A DNA stretch of 64,000 nt from Nocardioides salarius (lineage in GTDB: Bacteria > Actinomycetota > Actinomycetes > Propionibacteriales > Nocardioidaceae), in NCBI RefSeq assembly GCF_016907435.1, contig NZ_JAFBBZ010000001.1, positions 3,162,001 through 3,226,000 of the forward strand, written 5' to 3'. Of this stretch, positions 1-7,887 are shown one piece after another; within the stretch, counting starts at the first letter, position 1, and every line of letters begins with the position of its first letter. The position numbers and the translations under genes are program-made. The notes beneath the pieces are model-generated. The model ran no database searches, was not told the origin of the DNA, and saw nothing but the letters and a program-made list of their open reading frames with translations.

Positions 1-1528
1 TGAGCGACGTCGCCTCGTCGAGCACGAGCGTGTGCGGGTCGGCCAGGACGAGTCGCGCCAGGGCGACCTGCTGGGCCTGGGCGTCGGTGAGGGCGCGCCC
101 GCCCGAGCCGACGAGGGTGTCGAGGCCGGCGGGCAGCGCCTCGACCCAGGCCCGCGCGTCCACCGACCCCAGCGCGGCCAGCACCGCGTCGTCGTCGGCG
201 GTGGGCCGGGCCAGCACCAGGTTCTCGCGGACGGTGCCGACGAAGACGTGGTGCTCCTGGGTCACCAGCGCCACGTGGCCGCGCAGCTCGCCCAGCGGCA
301 GGTCGACCAGCGGCACGCCGCCGACGGTGACCGCGCCCTCGCGCGGCGGGTGGATGCCGGCCATCAGCCGGCCCAGCGTCGACTTGCCCGCACCCGACGG
401 TCCGACCATCGCGATCCGCTCGCCGACCCCCACCGACATCGACACGTCGTGCAGCACGTCGCGCTCACCGTCGTACGAGAACCGCACCCGGTCGACGTCG
501 AGCTGCTCGTCGACCGGCCGGGCCTCGCCCTCGGTGCGGTCGTCGGGCACGTGCGCGACCCCGAGCAGCCGGGCCAGCGACGCGGCGCCGGCCTGCAGCT
601 CGTCGAGGATCGAGACGATCCGGTCGACCGGGTCGATGAGCATCTGCACGTAGAGCGTCGCGGCGGTCACGTCGCCGAGGGAGACCTCGCCGCGGGTGTA
701 GAGCCACCCGCCGAGCAGCAGCGTCGCCACCGTCGGCACCAGGTAGGACAGCTCCATGCTGGGGAAGAACACGGTGCGCAGGTGCAGCGTGTACTTCTCG
801 GCGTCGTAGGAGTCGCGGATGTCGTCGTCGACACGGGTGATCTGCTCGCGCTCGAGGCCCAGCGCCTCGACGGTGCGCGCGCCCTCGACGGTCTCGGTCA
901 GGCTCGCGCTGATCGCCGAGTACGTCGCCGACTCGCGCAGGTAGCCGTCCTTGGCGCGCGCCAGGTACCACCGCAGGCCGACCACCAGCGGCGGCACGCC
1001 CAGCAGGCACGGCAGCGCCACCCACCAGCCGATGCTCAGCGCGGCGACGAGCGTGAGCGCCGCGGTGACCACGGCGATCGTCCACTCGGGCAGCGCCATC
1101 CGCACCGACCAGCCGAGCTGGTCGACGTCACGGCTGGTGCGGGTCAGCAGGTCGCCGGACCCGGCCGACTCGACGACCCCCACCGGCAGCGACAGCGCGT
1201 TGTCGACGAAGTCCTCGCGCAGGTCGGCCAGCACCTGCTCGCCCAGCACCTGGCTGACGTAGCGGGCGTAGCGGGTCAGCACCGTCTGGGCGACCAGGAA
1301 CCCGACCAGGACCATCAGCACCCGGTCGACGTACCCGGTGGTGGTGCCCTGCTCGACCGCCTCGACGAGGTCGCCGAGCAGCCGGGGCGCCGCCAGCGCG
1401 GCCACCGCGGCCAGCACGTGCAGCGCGAGCGCGCCGAAGAGCATGCGTGGATGGCGGCGCGCCAGCTGCTTGACGTAGCGGCGCAGCGCGGGGGTGTCGG
1501 CGACCGGGAGCCGGGTCGTGGCGCTCAT
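1..1528 (-). CDS. ABC exporter half-transporter, subunit 1 (C-terminus cut by window edge)
   Basis: Membrane-spanning ABC exporter subunit: an N-terminal transmembrane domain of about 330 residues followed by a nucleotide-binding domain. The gene begins MSATTRLPVADTPALRRY and runs off the left edge after the Walker B segment TLVLDEATS, so roughly the last 100 residues or fewer are missing. Walker A is canonical (GPSGAGKST, about residue 375) and Walker B keeps the catalytic Glu, but the ABC signature is degenerate: LTDAQ stands where LSGGQ is expected. The ATG overlaps the stop of the downstream-numbered partner gene by 4 nt (ATGA), so the two are translationally coupled and almost certainly form a heterodimer. 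The partner has the opposite pattern of intact and lost motifs. The substrate (drug, lipid or peptide) cannot be told from sequence. Confidence 0.9.
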   Translation of the reverse strand, partial: MSATTRLPVADTPALRRYVKQLARRHPRMLFGALALHVLAAVAALAAPRLLGDLVEAVEQGTTTGYVDRVLMVLVGFLVAQTVLTRYARYVSQVLGEQVLADLREDFVDNALSLPVGVVESAGSGDLLTRTSRDVDQLGWSVRMALPEWTIAVVTAALTLVAALSIGWWVALPCLLGVPPLVVGLRWYLARAKDGYLRESATYSAISASLTETVEGARTVEALGLEREQITRVDDDIRDSYDAEKYTLHLRTVFFPSMELSYLVPTVATLLLGGWLYTRGEVSLGDVTAATLYVQMLIDPVDRIVSILDELQAGAASLARLLGVAHVPDDRTEGEARPVDEQLDVDRVRFSYDGERDVLHDVSMSVGVGERIAMVGPSGAGKSTLGRLMAGIHPPREGAVTVGGVPLVDLPLGELRGHVALVTQEHHVFVGTVRENLVLARPTADDDAVLAALGSVDARAWVEALPAGLDTLVGSGGRALTDAQAQQVALARLVLADPHTLVLDEATSL

Positions 1529-3246
1529 CGGCCGACCTCCGCGGGAGCGACCTCGCGGGTCACCACGCGCCGGTAGTCGGCCGAGCGCTCGAGCAGCTCG
1601 GCGTGGGTGCCGGTGGCCACCACCCGGCCGTCGACGAGGAAGGCGACCTCGTCGACCGCGGCGAGCACCAGGGGGCTGGAGCTGGTCACCACCGTGGTGC
1701 GCCCGGCCCGGTGCGGGCGCAGCCGCTGCGCGATGCGGGCCTCGGTGTGGGCGTCGACGGCGCTGGTGGGCTCGACCAGCACCAGCACCTCGGGGTCGAG
1801 CGCCAGGGCGCGGGCCAGCACGAGGCGCTGGCGCTGCCCACCCGAGAAGCTGCGCCCGCGCTCGGCGACGAGGGTGTCGAGGCGCTCGGGCAGGGCGTCG
1901 AGCACGTCCTGCGCCGACGCGGTGAGCAGGGCACGCTCGACGTCGCCGTGGCCGGACACGTCGAGGCGCTCGCCCAACCGACCCGAGAACAGCACCGAGC
2001 CGGTGTGCGAGACGACGACGCGGCGGCGTACCTCCTCGCGCGACAGCGCCACCAGCGGCACCCCGCCCAGGCGTACGCCGGCGTCGTGGTCGGCGTCGCA
2101 GAGCCCGATCCGGTCGGCGAGCGCGGCCGACTCGTCGGGCTGCTCGCTGACCACCGCCACCAGGCGCCCGGCGGGCACCCGCAGCCCCGAGCGCTCGTCG
2201 ACCAGGTCGGAGCCCGGCGGGGGAGAGGGCGCGGCCTGCGCCGGCGGGCCCGACTCGGGCTCCAGCGCCAGCACCCGGCAGACCCGGCGGGCCGAGACCA
2301 GCCCGCGGATCAGCTTGTTGGCGTACTCGGTCGCGGTGCGCAGCGGGATCATCAGGAACGCGGCGTAGCCGTAGAAGGCGACCAGCTCGCCCGGCGAGAT
2401 GCGCCCGGCGACGGCGTACCGGGCCCCGAGCCAGACCACGACCACGACGAAGACGCCGGGCAGCAGCACCTGCAGCGCGTCGAGCAGCGACTGCAGCCGC
2501 GCGACCTGGACGCCGGCGCGGCGGGTGGCCTGCGACTCGCGGGCGTAGCGGGCGTGGAAGACCTGCTCGCCGCCGATGCCGCGCAGCACCCGCAGGCCGC
2601 TGACGATGTCGGTGGCGGTGTTGGACAGCTCGCCCATCAGGTGGCGCTGGTGGGTGCTGCGGCGCTGCAGCGGCGCGAGCAGCGGGCCGATCAGCAGCAC
2701 CAGGGTCGGCACACCGAGGAGCACCACCAGCCCGAGCGTGGTGGAGGTCTGCAGCAGGATCACCGCGACCAGCACGAACGACACGACCGCGCCCGCGAAC
2801 CGCGCCGACACGTCCATCACCTGGCCCAGGTGCGACAGGTCGCTGGTGCCGATGGCGACGACCTCGCCGGTCGAGACCTGGCGCGGCAGGCTGCCGCCGA
2901 GCCGGACGCTCTGGCGGGTCACCAGCTGGACGGTGCGGTAGGCGGTGGTCAGCCAGTTGGTGACCGCGAAGCGGTGCCGCACGATCCCGCTCGCCGCCTG
3001 CACGAGCCCGACCACGAAGAGCAGCCCGGTCCACATCAGCAGCGCCGAGGAGTCGCGGTCGGCCACGCCGCGGTCGATGGCGCGACCGATCAGCGCCGGC
3101 AGCACCGCCTGGCTGCTCATCCAGATGACGCCGAAGAACATCCCCAGCGCCAGGGTGTGCCACTGGCCGCGGGCCAGCCACCACAAGAAGCGCCCCGGGG
3201 AGCGGTGGTCGGCGGTCCCGGGATCGTCGAAGGGCAGCGCGCGCAC
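1525..3246 (-). CDS. ABC exporter half-transporter, subunit 2, with degenerate ATP site
   Basis: Predicted 573-residue ABC exporter subunit with six transmembrane segments (about residues 25-320) and a C-terminal nucleotide-binding domain. The signature motif is intact (FSGGQRQRLVLARAL), but Walker A is lost (VVSEQPDESAALAD in place of GxxGxGKS/T). Walker B reads VLVLVEPTS with Val for Asp, the Q-loop position reads SHTGSVLF, and the switch His region reads VTSSSPLVL. The protein therefore supplies the signature for the one competent ATP site, whose Walker A comes from the subunit encoded by the overlapping next gene. The start is GTG at 3246, with a TACCTT -10-like box five bases upstream. 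It is the first gene of the two-gene operon. Confidence 0.92.
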   Translation of the reverse strand: MRALPFDDPGTADHRSPGRFLWWLARGQWHTLALGMFFGVIWMSSQAVLPALIGRAIDRGVADRDSSALLMWTGLLFVVGLVQAASGIVRHRFAVTNWLTTAYRTVQLVTRQSVRLGGSLPRQVSTGEVVAIGTSDLSHLGQVMDVSARFAGAVVSFVLVAVILLQTSTTLGLVVLLGVPTLVLLIGPLLAPLQRRSTHQRHLMGELSNTATDIVSGLRVLRGIGGEQVFHARYARESQATRRAGVQVARLQSLLDALQVLLPGVFVVVVVWLGARYAVAGRISPGELVAFYGYAAFLMIPLRTATEYANKLIRGLVSARRVCRVLALEPESGPPAQAAPSPPPGSDLVDERSGLRVPAGRLVAVVSEQPDESAALADRIGLCDADHDAGVRLGGVPLVALSREEVRRRVVVSHTGSVLFSGRLGERLDVSGHGDVERALLTASAQDVLDALPERLDTLVAERGRSFSGGQRQRLVLARALALDPEVLVLVEPTSAVDAHTEARIAQRLRPHRAGRTTVVTSSSPLVLAAVDEVAFLVDGRVVATGTHAELLERSADYRRVVTREVAPAEVGR

Positions 3247-3251
3247 AGCAG

Positions 3252-3257
3252 AAGGTA
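3252..3257 (-). promoter_or_regulatory. -10-like box TACCTT before the ABC exporter operon
   Basis: On the minus strand TACCTT lies 5 nt before the GTG at 3246. This is close to the TANNNT spacing seen before many genes in this window and suggests a leaderless or nearly leaderless transcript. Confidence 0.4.
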
Positions 3258-3312
3258 GAGCGTGACGGGCCGCTCCCGCGAATCCATTTCGGCCTGCGGG
3301 TGAGGAGCCCTC

Positions 3313-3795
3313 TCAGGACGAGTGTCGCAGCATCCGCTCCGGCACGCCGACGAGCAGGAGCAGCACCACCACCAGCAGGGGCACCCCGACCACGATGCCG
3401 GCCGCGCGGCCCAGCACGACGTCGAAGACGAACATGCTGATCCCGACGAGCAGCAGGCCGATGCCCGTGAGCACGCCGGCCACGAAGAGCTCGGCCACCC
3501 GCACCAGCCGCTGCTTGACGTGGCGCCCCGAGATCCGGCGGTGCACCGCGATCGGCGTCACCACCAGCGCGGTCGTCAGCAGCGCGACCAGCACGATCAC
3601 CAGGTAGAGGGTGCGCTGGTAGGTGTCGAGCTCGTCGAACTTGCTCTGGAACGGCAGCGTCAGCAGGAACCCGGCGATCAGCTGGGTGCCGGTCTGCATC
3701 ACGCGCAGCTCCTGCAGCAGGTCGTTCCACTTGCGGTCCGCCTGCTCGTCGACCGTCTCCTCGCGCCCCGACCCCTGTGCGTCCCTGCTCGCCAT
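3313..3795 (-). CDS. DUF6328-like four-helix membrane protein
   Basis: Predicted 160-residue protein with a charged N-terminus (about residues 1-35, ending RKWNDLLQELRVMQTGTQL) followed by four hydrophobic helices. The N-terminal signature RxxxLLxELRVxQTGxQ(L/I)xxGFLLxxPF fits the DUF6328 family of small actinobacterial membrane proteins, whose function is unknown. It ends shortly before the ABC operon start and is transcribed in the same direction. The start ATG at 3795 is preceded by TAAATT at a 6-nt spacing, consistent with leaderless expression. Confidence 0.8.
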   Translation of the reverse strand: MASRDAQGSGREETVDEQADRKWNDLLQELRVMQTGTQLIAGFLLTLPFQSKFDELDTYQRTLYLVIVLVALLTTALVVTPIAVHRRISGRHVKQRLVRVAELFVAGVLTGIGLLLVGISMFVFDVVLGRAAGIVVGVPLLVVVLLLLVGVPERMLRHSS

Positions 3796-3801
3796 GACGG
3801 C

Positions 3802-3807
3802 AATTTA
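3802..3807 (-). promoter_or_regulatory. -10 box TAAATT, leaderless arrangement
   Basis: Minus-strand TAAATT ends 6 nt before the ATG at 3795. The local AT-rich stretch (caatttaccgaattg) stands out in this GC-rich window. Confidence 0.5.
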
Positions 3808-3975
3808 CCGAATTGCCATCGCCCCCGTTGGTCGAGCAGTGACGAGCGCCAGCGAGGAGCGTCGCCGAGGCCGGGTGACCGACGTGCTCGCCGTACGCCC
3901 TGTGGTCACTGGGTCTCGGCGTCGCTCGAGCCTTCGGCCCTCGCTGCTCGACCAACGGGTGCTTGCGGCGTGTGG

Positions 3976-4028
3976 AGTGGTCACAGACGACGCTGGCGGG
4001 GGCTCAGTGCTTGTCGTTCGTGACCACT
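3976..4028. repeat. Palindrome of the GGTCAC-N3-CG family (copy 1 in cluster 1)
   Basis: Left arm AGTGGTCACAGACGAC (3976-3991) and right arm GTCGTTCGTGACCACT (4013-4028) are inverted repeats with two mismatches and a 21-nt loop. The same palindrome type flanks the DUF559-like gene at 51827-52744. Confidence 0.85.
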
Positions 4029-4192
4029 GCAGCGGTGGCCACCGTTGGTCGAGCAGTGACGAGCGCCAGCGAGGAGCGTCGCCGAGGCCGGGTGAGTGGC
4101 GTGCTCGCCGTACGCCGTGTGGTCACTGGGTCTCGGCGTCGCTCGAGCCTTCGGCCCTCGCTGCTCGACCAACGGGTGCTCGCGGCGTGTGG

Positions 4193-4245
4193 AGTGGTCA
4201 CAGACGACGCTGCAGGGGGCTCAGTGCTTGTCGTTCGTGACCACT
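4193..4245. repeat. Palindrome of the GGTCAC-N3-CG family (copy 2 in cluster 1)
   Basis: Arms at 4193-4208 and 4230-4245 have the same sequences and spacing as the copy at 3976-4028, lying between 130-bp units 2 and 3. Confidence 0.85.
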
Positions 4246-4592
4246 GCAGCGGTGGCCACCGTTGGTCGAGCAGTGACGAGCGCCAGCGAGGAGCGTCGCC
4301 GAGGCCCGGTGAGCGACCCACGCGCCGTACGCCATGGGGGCACTGGGTCTCGGCGTCGTTCGAGCCTTCGGCCCTCGCTGCTCGACCAACGGCGGTGGCC
4401 ACCGTTGGTCGAGCAGTGACGAGCGCCAGCGAGGAGCGTCGCCGAGACCCGGTGAGCGACCCACGCGCCGTACGCCATGGGGGCACTGGGTCTCGGCGTC
4501 GCTCGAGCCCTCGGCCCTCGTGCTCGACCAACGGCGGTGGCGCCCTCGCTGCTCGACCTACGGCGGGGCCCTCGATGCGCGACAGCCGCGGG

Positions 4593-5141
4593 CTAGGGGG
4601 TGAGGGCGAGGTCGTCGACCTGCTCGGCGCCGGGGAGGGCGGCGACGAGGTGGCCGGGCACGAGCAGCTTGGAGCGGCGCAGGCCGGAGCCGAGGACGGC
4701 GACCTCGATGTCGGCGACGCGGGCGTCGACCAGCACCCGCCAGGCCGCGGGCAGGCCGGCGGGGGTGATCCCGCCGTGCTCCATGCCGCTCTCCTCGGTG
4801 GCGCGCTCCATCGGCAGGAACGAGCACTTGCGCACGTCGAGGGTGCGCTTGACGAAGCCGTTGACGTCGGCGCGGGTGTCGGCGCGCACCACGCAGGCCG
4901 CGACCCGCTCCTCACCGGCCCGCTTCCCCGAGACGACCACGCAGTTGGCGCCCGTGGTCATCGGGAGGTCGTAGGCCTCCGAGAGGGCCGCGGTGTCGGC
5001 CAGGGCCGGGTCGATCGCGGTGACCGCGACCTCGTCGACGTGCGCCCAGCCGGCGAGCGCGGCGGCCACGGGGGCGGCCAGCAGGTCGAGGTGCTCACGG
5101 ACGGGCAGCGGCTGCAGGGCGCCGAGGGTCGGGAGGCTCAT
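4593..5141 (-). CDS. YbaK/EbsC-family aminoacyl-tRNA deacylase
   Basis: Predicted 182 residues. The fold matches the YbaK/ProRS INS editing domain family, which hydrolyses mischarged aminoacyl-tRNA in trans (Cys- or Ala-tRNA-Pro type substrates). Supporting segments are CVVVSGKRAGEERVAACVVRADTRAD, the LDVRKCSFLPMERATEESGMEHGGITPAGLP stretch with the family's conserved GxxxG(G)(I/V)xPxG pocket, and the C-terminal VLGSGLRRSKLLVPG. The ATG at 5141 (MSLPTLG) is chosen because CAGGAT lies 6 nt upstream and homologues start here; the reading frame stays open further upstream. The gene is monocistronic between a repeat cluster and a divergent GDPD gene. The exact tRNA substrate is not resolvable. 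Confidence 0.82.
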   Translation of the reverse strand: MSLPTLGALQPLPVREHLDLLAAPVAAALAGWAHVDEVAVTAIDPALADTAALSEAYDLPMTTGANCVVVSGKRAGEERVAACVVRADTRADVNGFVKRTLDVRKCSFLPMERATEESGMEHGGITPAGLPAAWRVLVDARVADIEVAVLGSGLRRSKLLVPGHLVAALPGAEQVDDLALTP

Positions 5142-5224
5142 GTGTCCATCCTGCCGTCCAGGCCTCACCCGCCGTTCACCTGCGCGTCGCCGCGCCGACC
5201 CCACCCCCACGCAACCTGGAGGTC

Positions 5225-6304
5225 GTGACCACGCAGCAGCACCGTCCGCTCCGTCGTACGTCGTCCCTGGCCGTCACCCCGGCCGTCGTCGCCCACCGCG
5301 GCGCCAGCGGCTACCTGCCCGAGCACACGCTCGCGGCCTACCGCGCGGCCATCGACCTGGGCGCCGACGACATCGAGCTCGACCTGGTCAGCACCCGCGA
5401 CGGGGTGCTCCTGGCCCGCCACGAGCCCGAGCTCTCGCACACCACCGACGTCGCCGAGCACCCCGAGCTCGCCCACCTGCGCACCACCAAGGTCGTGGGC
5501 GGCGCCGAGGTCACCGGCTGGTTCGCCGGCGACCTGAGCCTCGAGCAGGTACGCCGCCTGCGCGCGCGTGAGCGCCTCGCCGAGCTGCGGCCCGGCTCGG
5601 CCGCCCACGACGGGCTGCACCCGGTGCCGACCTTCGACGAGGTGCTGGGCATGGTCGCCGAGCAGTCGGCCGCCCGGGGGCGCAGCATCGGCGTGATGGT
5701 GGAGCTCAAGGACCCGGCCTGGTCGGCCGCCGAGGGTCTGTCCTTGGTCGAGCCGCTGGTCGCCGACCTGCGCCGCCACGGCCTCGACCACGCCCGCTCC
5801 CGTGTCACTGTGATGTCCTTCGAGCCGACCGTGCTGCAGGCGCTGGCCCCGCTGCTGCGGGTGCCGCTGGTGCAGCTGCTCGGCGAGCTCGACCGGCGAC
5901 CGGCCGACCTGGCCGCCCTGGGCGACCCGCGCACCTTCGCCGACCTGGCCTCCCCGGCCGGCCTCGCGGCCATCGAGCGGTACGCCGACGGCGTGGGCGC
6001 GCGGCACAGCCTGGTCGTCCGCGACGTGGCCGGTCGCATGGTCGCCTCCGACCTGGTGCGCGACGCCCACCGCGAGTGGCTGACCGTGCACGTGTGGACG
6101 CTGCGGGCGGAGGCGGCGTACCTGCCGGCGCCTTTCCGAAGCCAGGAGGCGCACGGCGACCTCGCCGGCTACGCCTCGCTGCTGCTCGACCTGGGCGTCG
6201 ACGGGCTGATCACCGATCACCCCGACGTCGTCGTGGCCGCCCGCGACGCCCACGCGGGCGGCGGCGCGAGCAGCAGCGTGCGCGCCGCCGGGCAGCACGC
6301 CTGA
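5225..6304 (+). CDS. Glycerophosphodiester phosphodiesterase (GDPD family)
   Basis: Predicted 359 residues. It hydrolyses glycerophosphodiesters to glycerol-3-phosphate and an alcohol. The catalytic HRGASGYLPEHTLAAY segment (general-acid His) and DIELDLVSTRDGVLLARHEPEL (metal-binding Glu/Asp and second His) are present near residues 23-75. The C-terminal GVDGLITDHPD closes the TIM barrel as in GlpQ/UgpQ. There is no clear signal peptide, since the first 20 residues are basic and polar, so it is probably cytoplasmic. Start GTG at 5225 has GGAGGT immediately upstream; the spacing is short. It is divergent from the YbaK gene. Confidence 0.9.
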   Translation: MTTQQHRPLRRTSSLAVTPAVVAHRGASGYLPEHTLAAYRAAIDLGADDIELDLVSTRDGVLLARHEPELSHTTDVAEHPELAHLRTTKVVGGAEVTGWFAGDLSLEQVRRLRARERLAELRPGSAAHDGLHPVPTFDEVLGMVAEQSAARGRSIGVMVELKDPAWSAAEGLSLVEPLVADLRRHGLDHARSRVTVMSFEPTVLQALAPLLRVPLVQLLGELDRRPADLAALGDPRTFADLASPAGLAAIERYADGVGARHSLVVRDVAGRMVASDLVRDAHREWLTVHVWTLRAEAAYLPAPFRSQEAHGDLAGYASLLLDLGVDGLITDHPDVVVAARDAHAGGGASSSVRAAGQHA

Positions 6305-6311
6305 GCGTGGC

Positions 6312-6608
6312 TCAGCGGCCCGCACCGCGGCGCCGTGCGGCCCCGAGGGTGGTGGCCAGCAGCCCGGCCGCGCCGGCGACCAGCCACGGCACCGGCAGCA
6401 GCCAGCGCAGGGCGTCGCCGTCGAGGGCGTCGGCGGCCAGCACGGCCCAGATCGCGGCCAGGCCGAGGAAGGCCAGGCCCATCACCAGCTGACCCACGTT
6501 GACGGGGTGGCGGCCCTCGGCCCAGAAGCCCTGCTCAGCCGGCTCCATGGGCGGCTCCACCATCGTTGGCATCGTCTGCTCGGTCGTCTCGTTCTCGTGC
6601 TCGCTCAC
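6312..6608 (-). CDS. Small two-helix membrane protein, unknown function
   Basis: Predicted 98 residues starting GTG at 6608. The start overlaps the stop of the upstream PspC-domain gene by 4 nt (GTGA), so it is coupled to it. The N-terminal 40 residues are acidic and Met-rich (MSEHENETTEQTMPTMVEPP), followed by two hydrophobic segments (LVMGLAFLGLAAIWAVLAAD and WLLPVPWLVAGAAGLLATTL) and a short basic tail. I do not recognise a named family. The operon position suggests a role with the PspC/LiaF-like protein. Confidence 0.72.
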   Translation of the reverse strand: MSEHENETTEQTMPTMVEPPMEPAEQGFWAEGRHPVNVGQLVMGLAFLGLAAIWAVLAADALDGDALRWLLPVPWLVAGAAGLLATTLGAARRRGAGR

Positions 6609-7765
6609 GGGGTCCTCATCTTGATCTCGCCGACGCCGACCTCGGCGTCGATCAGCAGGCGGGGCGCGTCGGCGTCCCGGTCGGGGCTGGTGCGTCGCAG
6701 CGCGGTGTCGATGCCGCCGCTCTCGTCGCCGAAGAGGTCGATGTGCCCGGGGCCGGAGACGCGGGCGTCGGCGAGCACCTCCAGGCCCTCGGGCACCAGG
6801 ACCTCGACGCGTCCGAGGTCGACCTCGAGGGTCAGGGTGCGCCCGTCGAGCTCGTCGAGGTCGGCCACCGAGGTCAGGTCGATGACCATCTCGCCGGCGT
6901 CGAGGCGGTAGCCCTCGCCGAGCGCGGCGGCCGAGGTCGGCACCCGCAGCACGTCCTCGCCCTCGTAGTGGTCGGCGGCCGCGGCCACGCCCAGCACGGG
7001 CAGCAGGAGCAGCCCGACCAGGATGAGTCCGCCGGCGCGGCCGAAGAAGGCTCCGACGACCAGCACCGCACCCACCAGGGCCAGCGCCAGCGCCGGGTAG
7101 GCCGCGGCGGCGACCGGCGCACCGGCCAGGTCGACCGTGCCGAGCAGGCCCATCGCCAGCGCCACCAGCGCGACGGTGAAGAGGAAGAGCCGTGGTCCGC
7201 GGCGGCGCGGGGAGCGCGGCCGCGGCTGCACCGGGGGAGCGGCGGGCCCGGCGGCGCCCGGGGGCAGCGGGCCGGCCGGCGCCACGGGCGCTGCCTGGGA
7301 GGCTGCGCGGCGGTCGTCGCGGCGCGAGAGCAGCCAGGCGACGAACAGGCCGAGCAGCACCAGCGGCCACGGGAACCACCAGTCGCCGCCGGCCACGTCG
7401 CCGAGCAGCGCCAGGGCGGCCACGACGCCGACCAGCACGAGCACCACGTTGCGGTTCCTGGCGTCGAGGGCGATCGTCGCCTCGCCGGTGTCGTCGCGGG
7501 GCACGAAGAGCCACCCGGCGGCGTAGAGCAGCAGGCCGGCGCCGCCGAAGAAGGCGAGCACCACGAAGGCGACCCGCAGGATCACCGGGTCGACGTCGAG
7601 GTGGCGGCCCAGGCCGCCGGCGACGCCGGCGACGTGACGGTCGGTCGAGGAGCGGCGCAGCCGGGACAGGTCGCGGACCTCGGCGGCGCTGACGCGCGGG
7701 CCCTGGTCGTCGGGAGCCTCGCGGGGGTCCGGGCCGTGGGGGGCCTCGGGTGGTGTGGTGGTCAT
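6605..7765 (-). CDS. PspC-domain membrane protein with LiaF-like C-terminus
   Basis: Predicted 386 residues. A PspC domain occupies about residues 35-95 (STDRHVAGVAGGLGRHLDVDPVILRVAFVVLAFFGGAGLLLYAAGWLFVP). Several transmembrane helices follow, interrupted by a Pro/Ala/Arg-rich cytoplasmic linker, and the C-terminal region of about 120 residues (GRTLTLEVDLGRVEVLVPEGLEV...) resembles the beta-helical domain of LiaF-type proteins. Such proteins sense or transmit envelope stress to a neighbouring two-component system, and the next gene is a divergent PspC-histidine kinase. Start ATG at 7765 is favoured: CAGGCT lies 6 nt upstream and the PspC domain is complete. Confidence 0.85.
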   Translation of the reverse strand: MTTTPPEAPHGPDPREAPDDQGPRVSAAEVRDLSRLRRSSTDRHVAGVAGGLGRHLDVDPVILRVAFVVLAFFGGAGLLLYAAGWLFVPRDDTGEATIALDARNRNVVLVLVGVVAALALLGDVAGGDWWFPWPLVLLGLFVAWLLSRRDDRRAASQAAPVAPAGPLPPGAAGPAAPPVQPRPRSPRRRGPRLFLFTVALVALAMGLLGTVDLAGAPVAAAAYPALALALVGAVLVVGAFFGRAGGLILVGLLLLPVLGVAAAADHYEGEDVLRVPTSAAALGEGYRLDAGEMVIDLTSVADLDELDGRTLTLEVDLGRVEVLVPEGLEVLADARVSGPGHIDLFGDESGGIDTALRRTSPDRDADAPRLLIDAEVGVGEIKMRTP

Positions 7766-7824
7766 GGCTCCAGCCTGGCCCGGGCCGCGCGTCGCCACCA
7801 TCGGGGAACACCCTGGTCCTCGCC

Positions 7825-7848
7825 GAGGAGATCCCGGGGATCCTCCTC
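7825..7848. promoter_or_regulatory. Candidate operator in the divergent PspC/kinase promoter
   Basis: The 122-bp divergent region holds GATCCC-G-GGGATC (7830-7842), a perfect interrupted palindrome, bracketed by GAGGA and CTCCTC. It is well placed to control both genes. Binding by the adjacent response regulator is inference. Confidence 0.35.
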
Positions 7849-7887
7849 ATGGCCCGGGCCCGTGGGCGGTGCGACGATGGAGCCCTG

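Larger units (their letters stand above)
3827..4532. repeat. Cluster of four 130-bp palindrome-ended repeat units
   Basis: Units lie at 3827-3956, 4044-4173, 4261-4390 and 4404-4532. Each begins GTTGGTCGAGCAG and ends with the exact inverse CTGCTCGACCAAC (the fourth has lost one base near its end: CGTGCTCG). Inside each unit the two halves continue as an imperfect inverted repeat (...GCGTCGCCGAG / CTCGGCGTCGCTCGAG...). Units 1-2 and 2-3 are separated by a second palindrome type (see 3976-4028 and 4193-4245). Decayed fragments of the same ends continue to about 4562. Apparent ORFs here run in several frames on both strands and are products of the repeats. I see no gene between 3796 and 4592. 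Confidence 0.92.

Noticed and set aside
3827..4562. Many medium-length ORFs on both strands across the repeat clusters
   Set aside because: The same peptides recur in different frames because the DNA repeats; none has an RBS or any recognisable domain.
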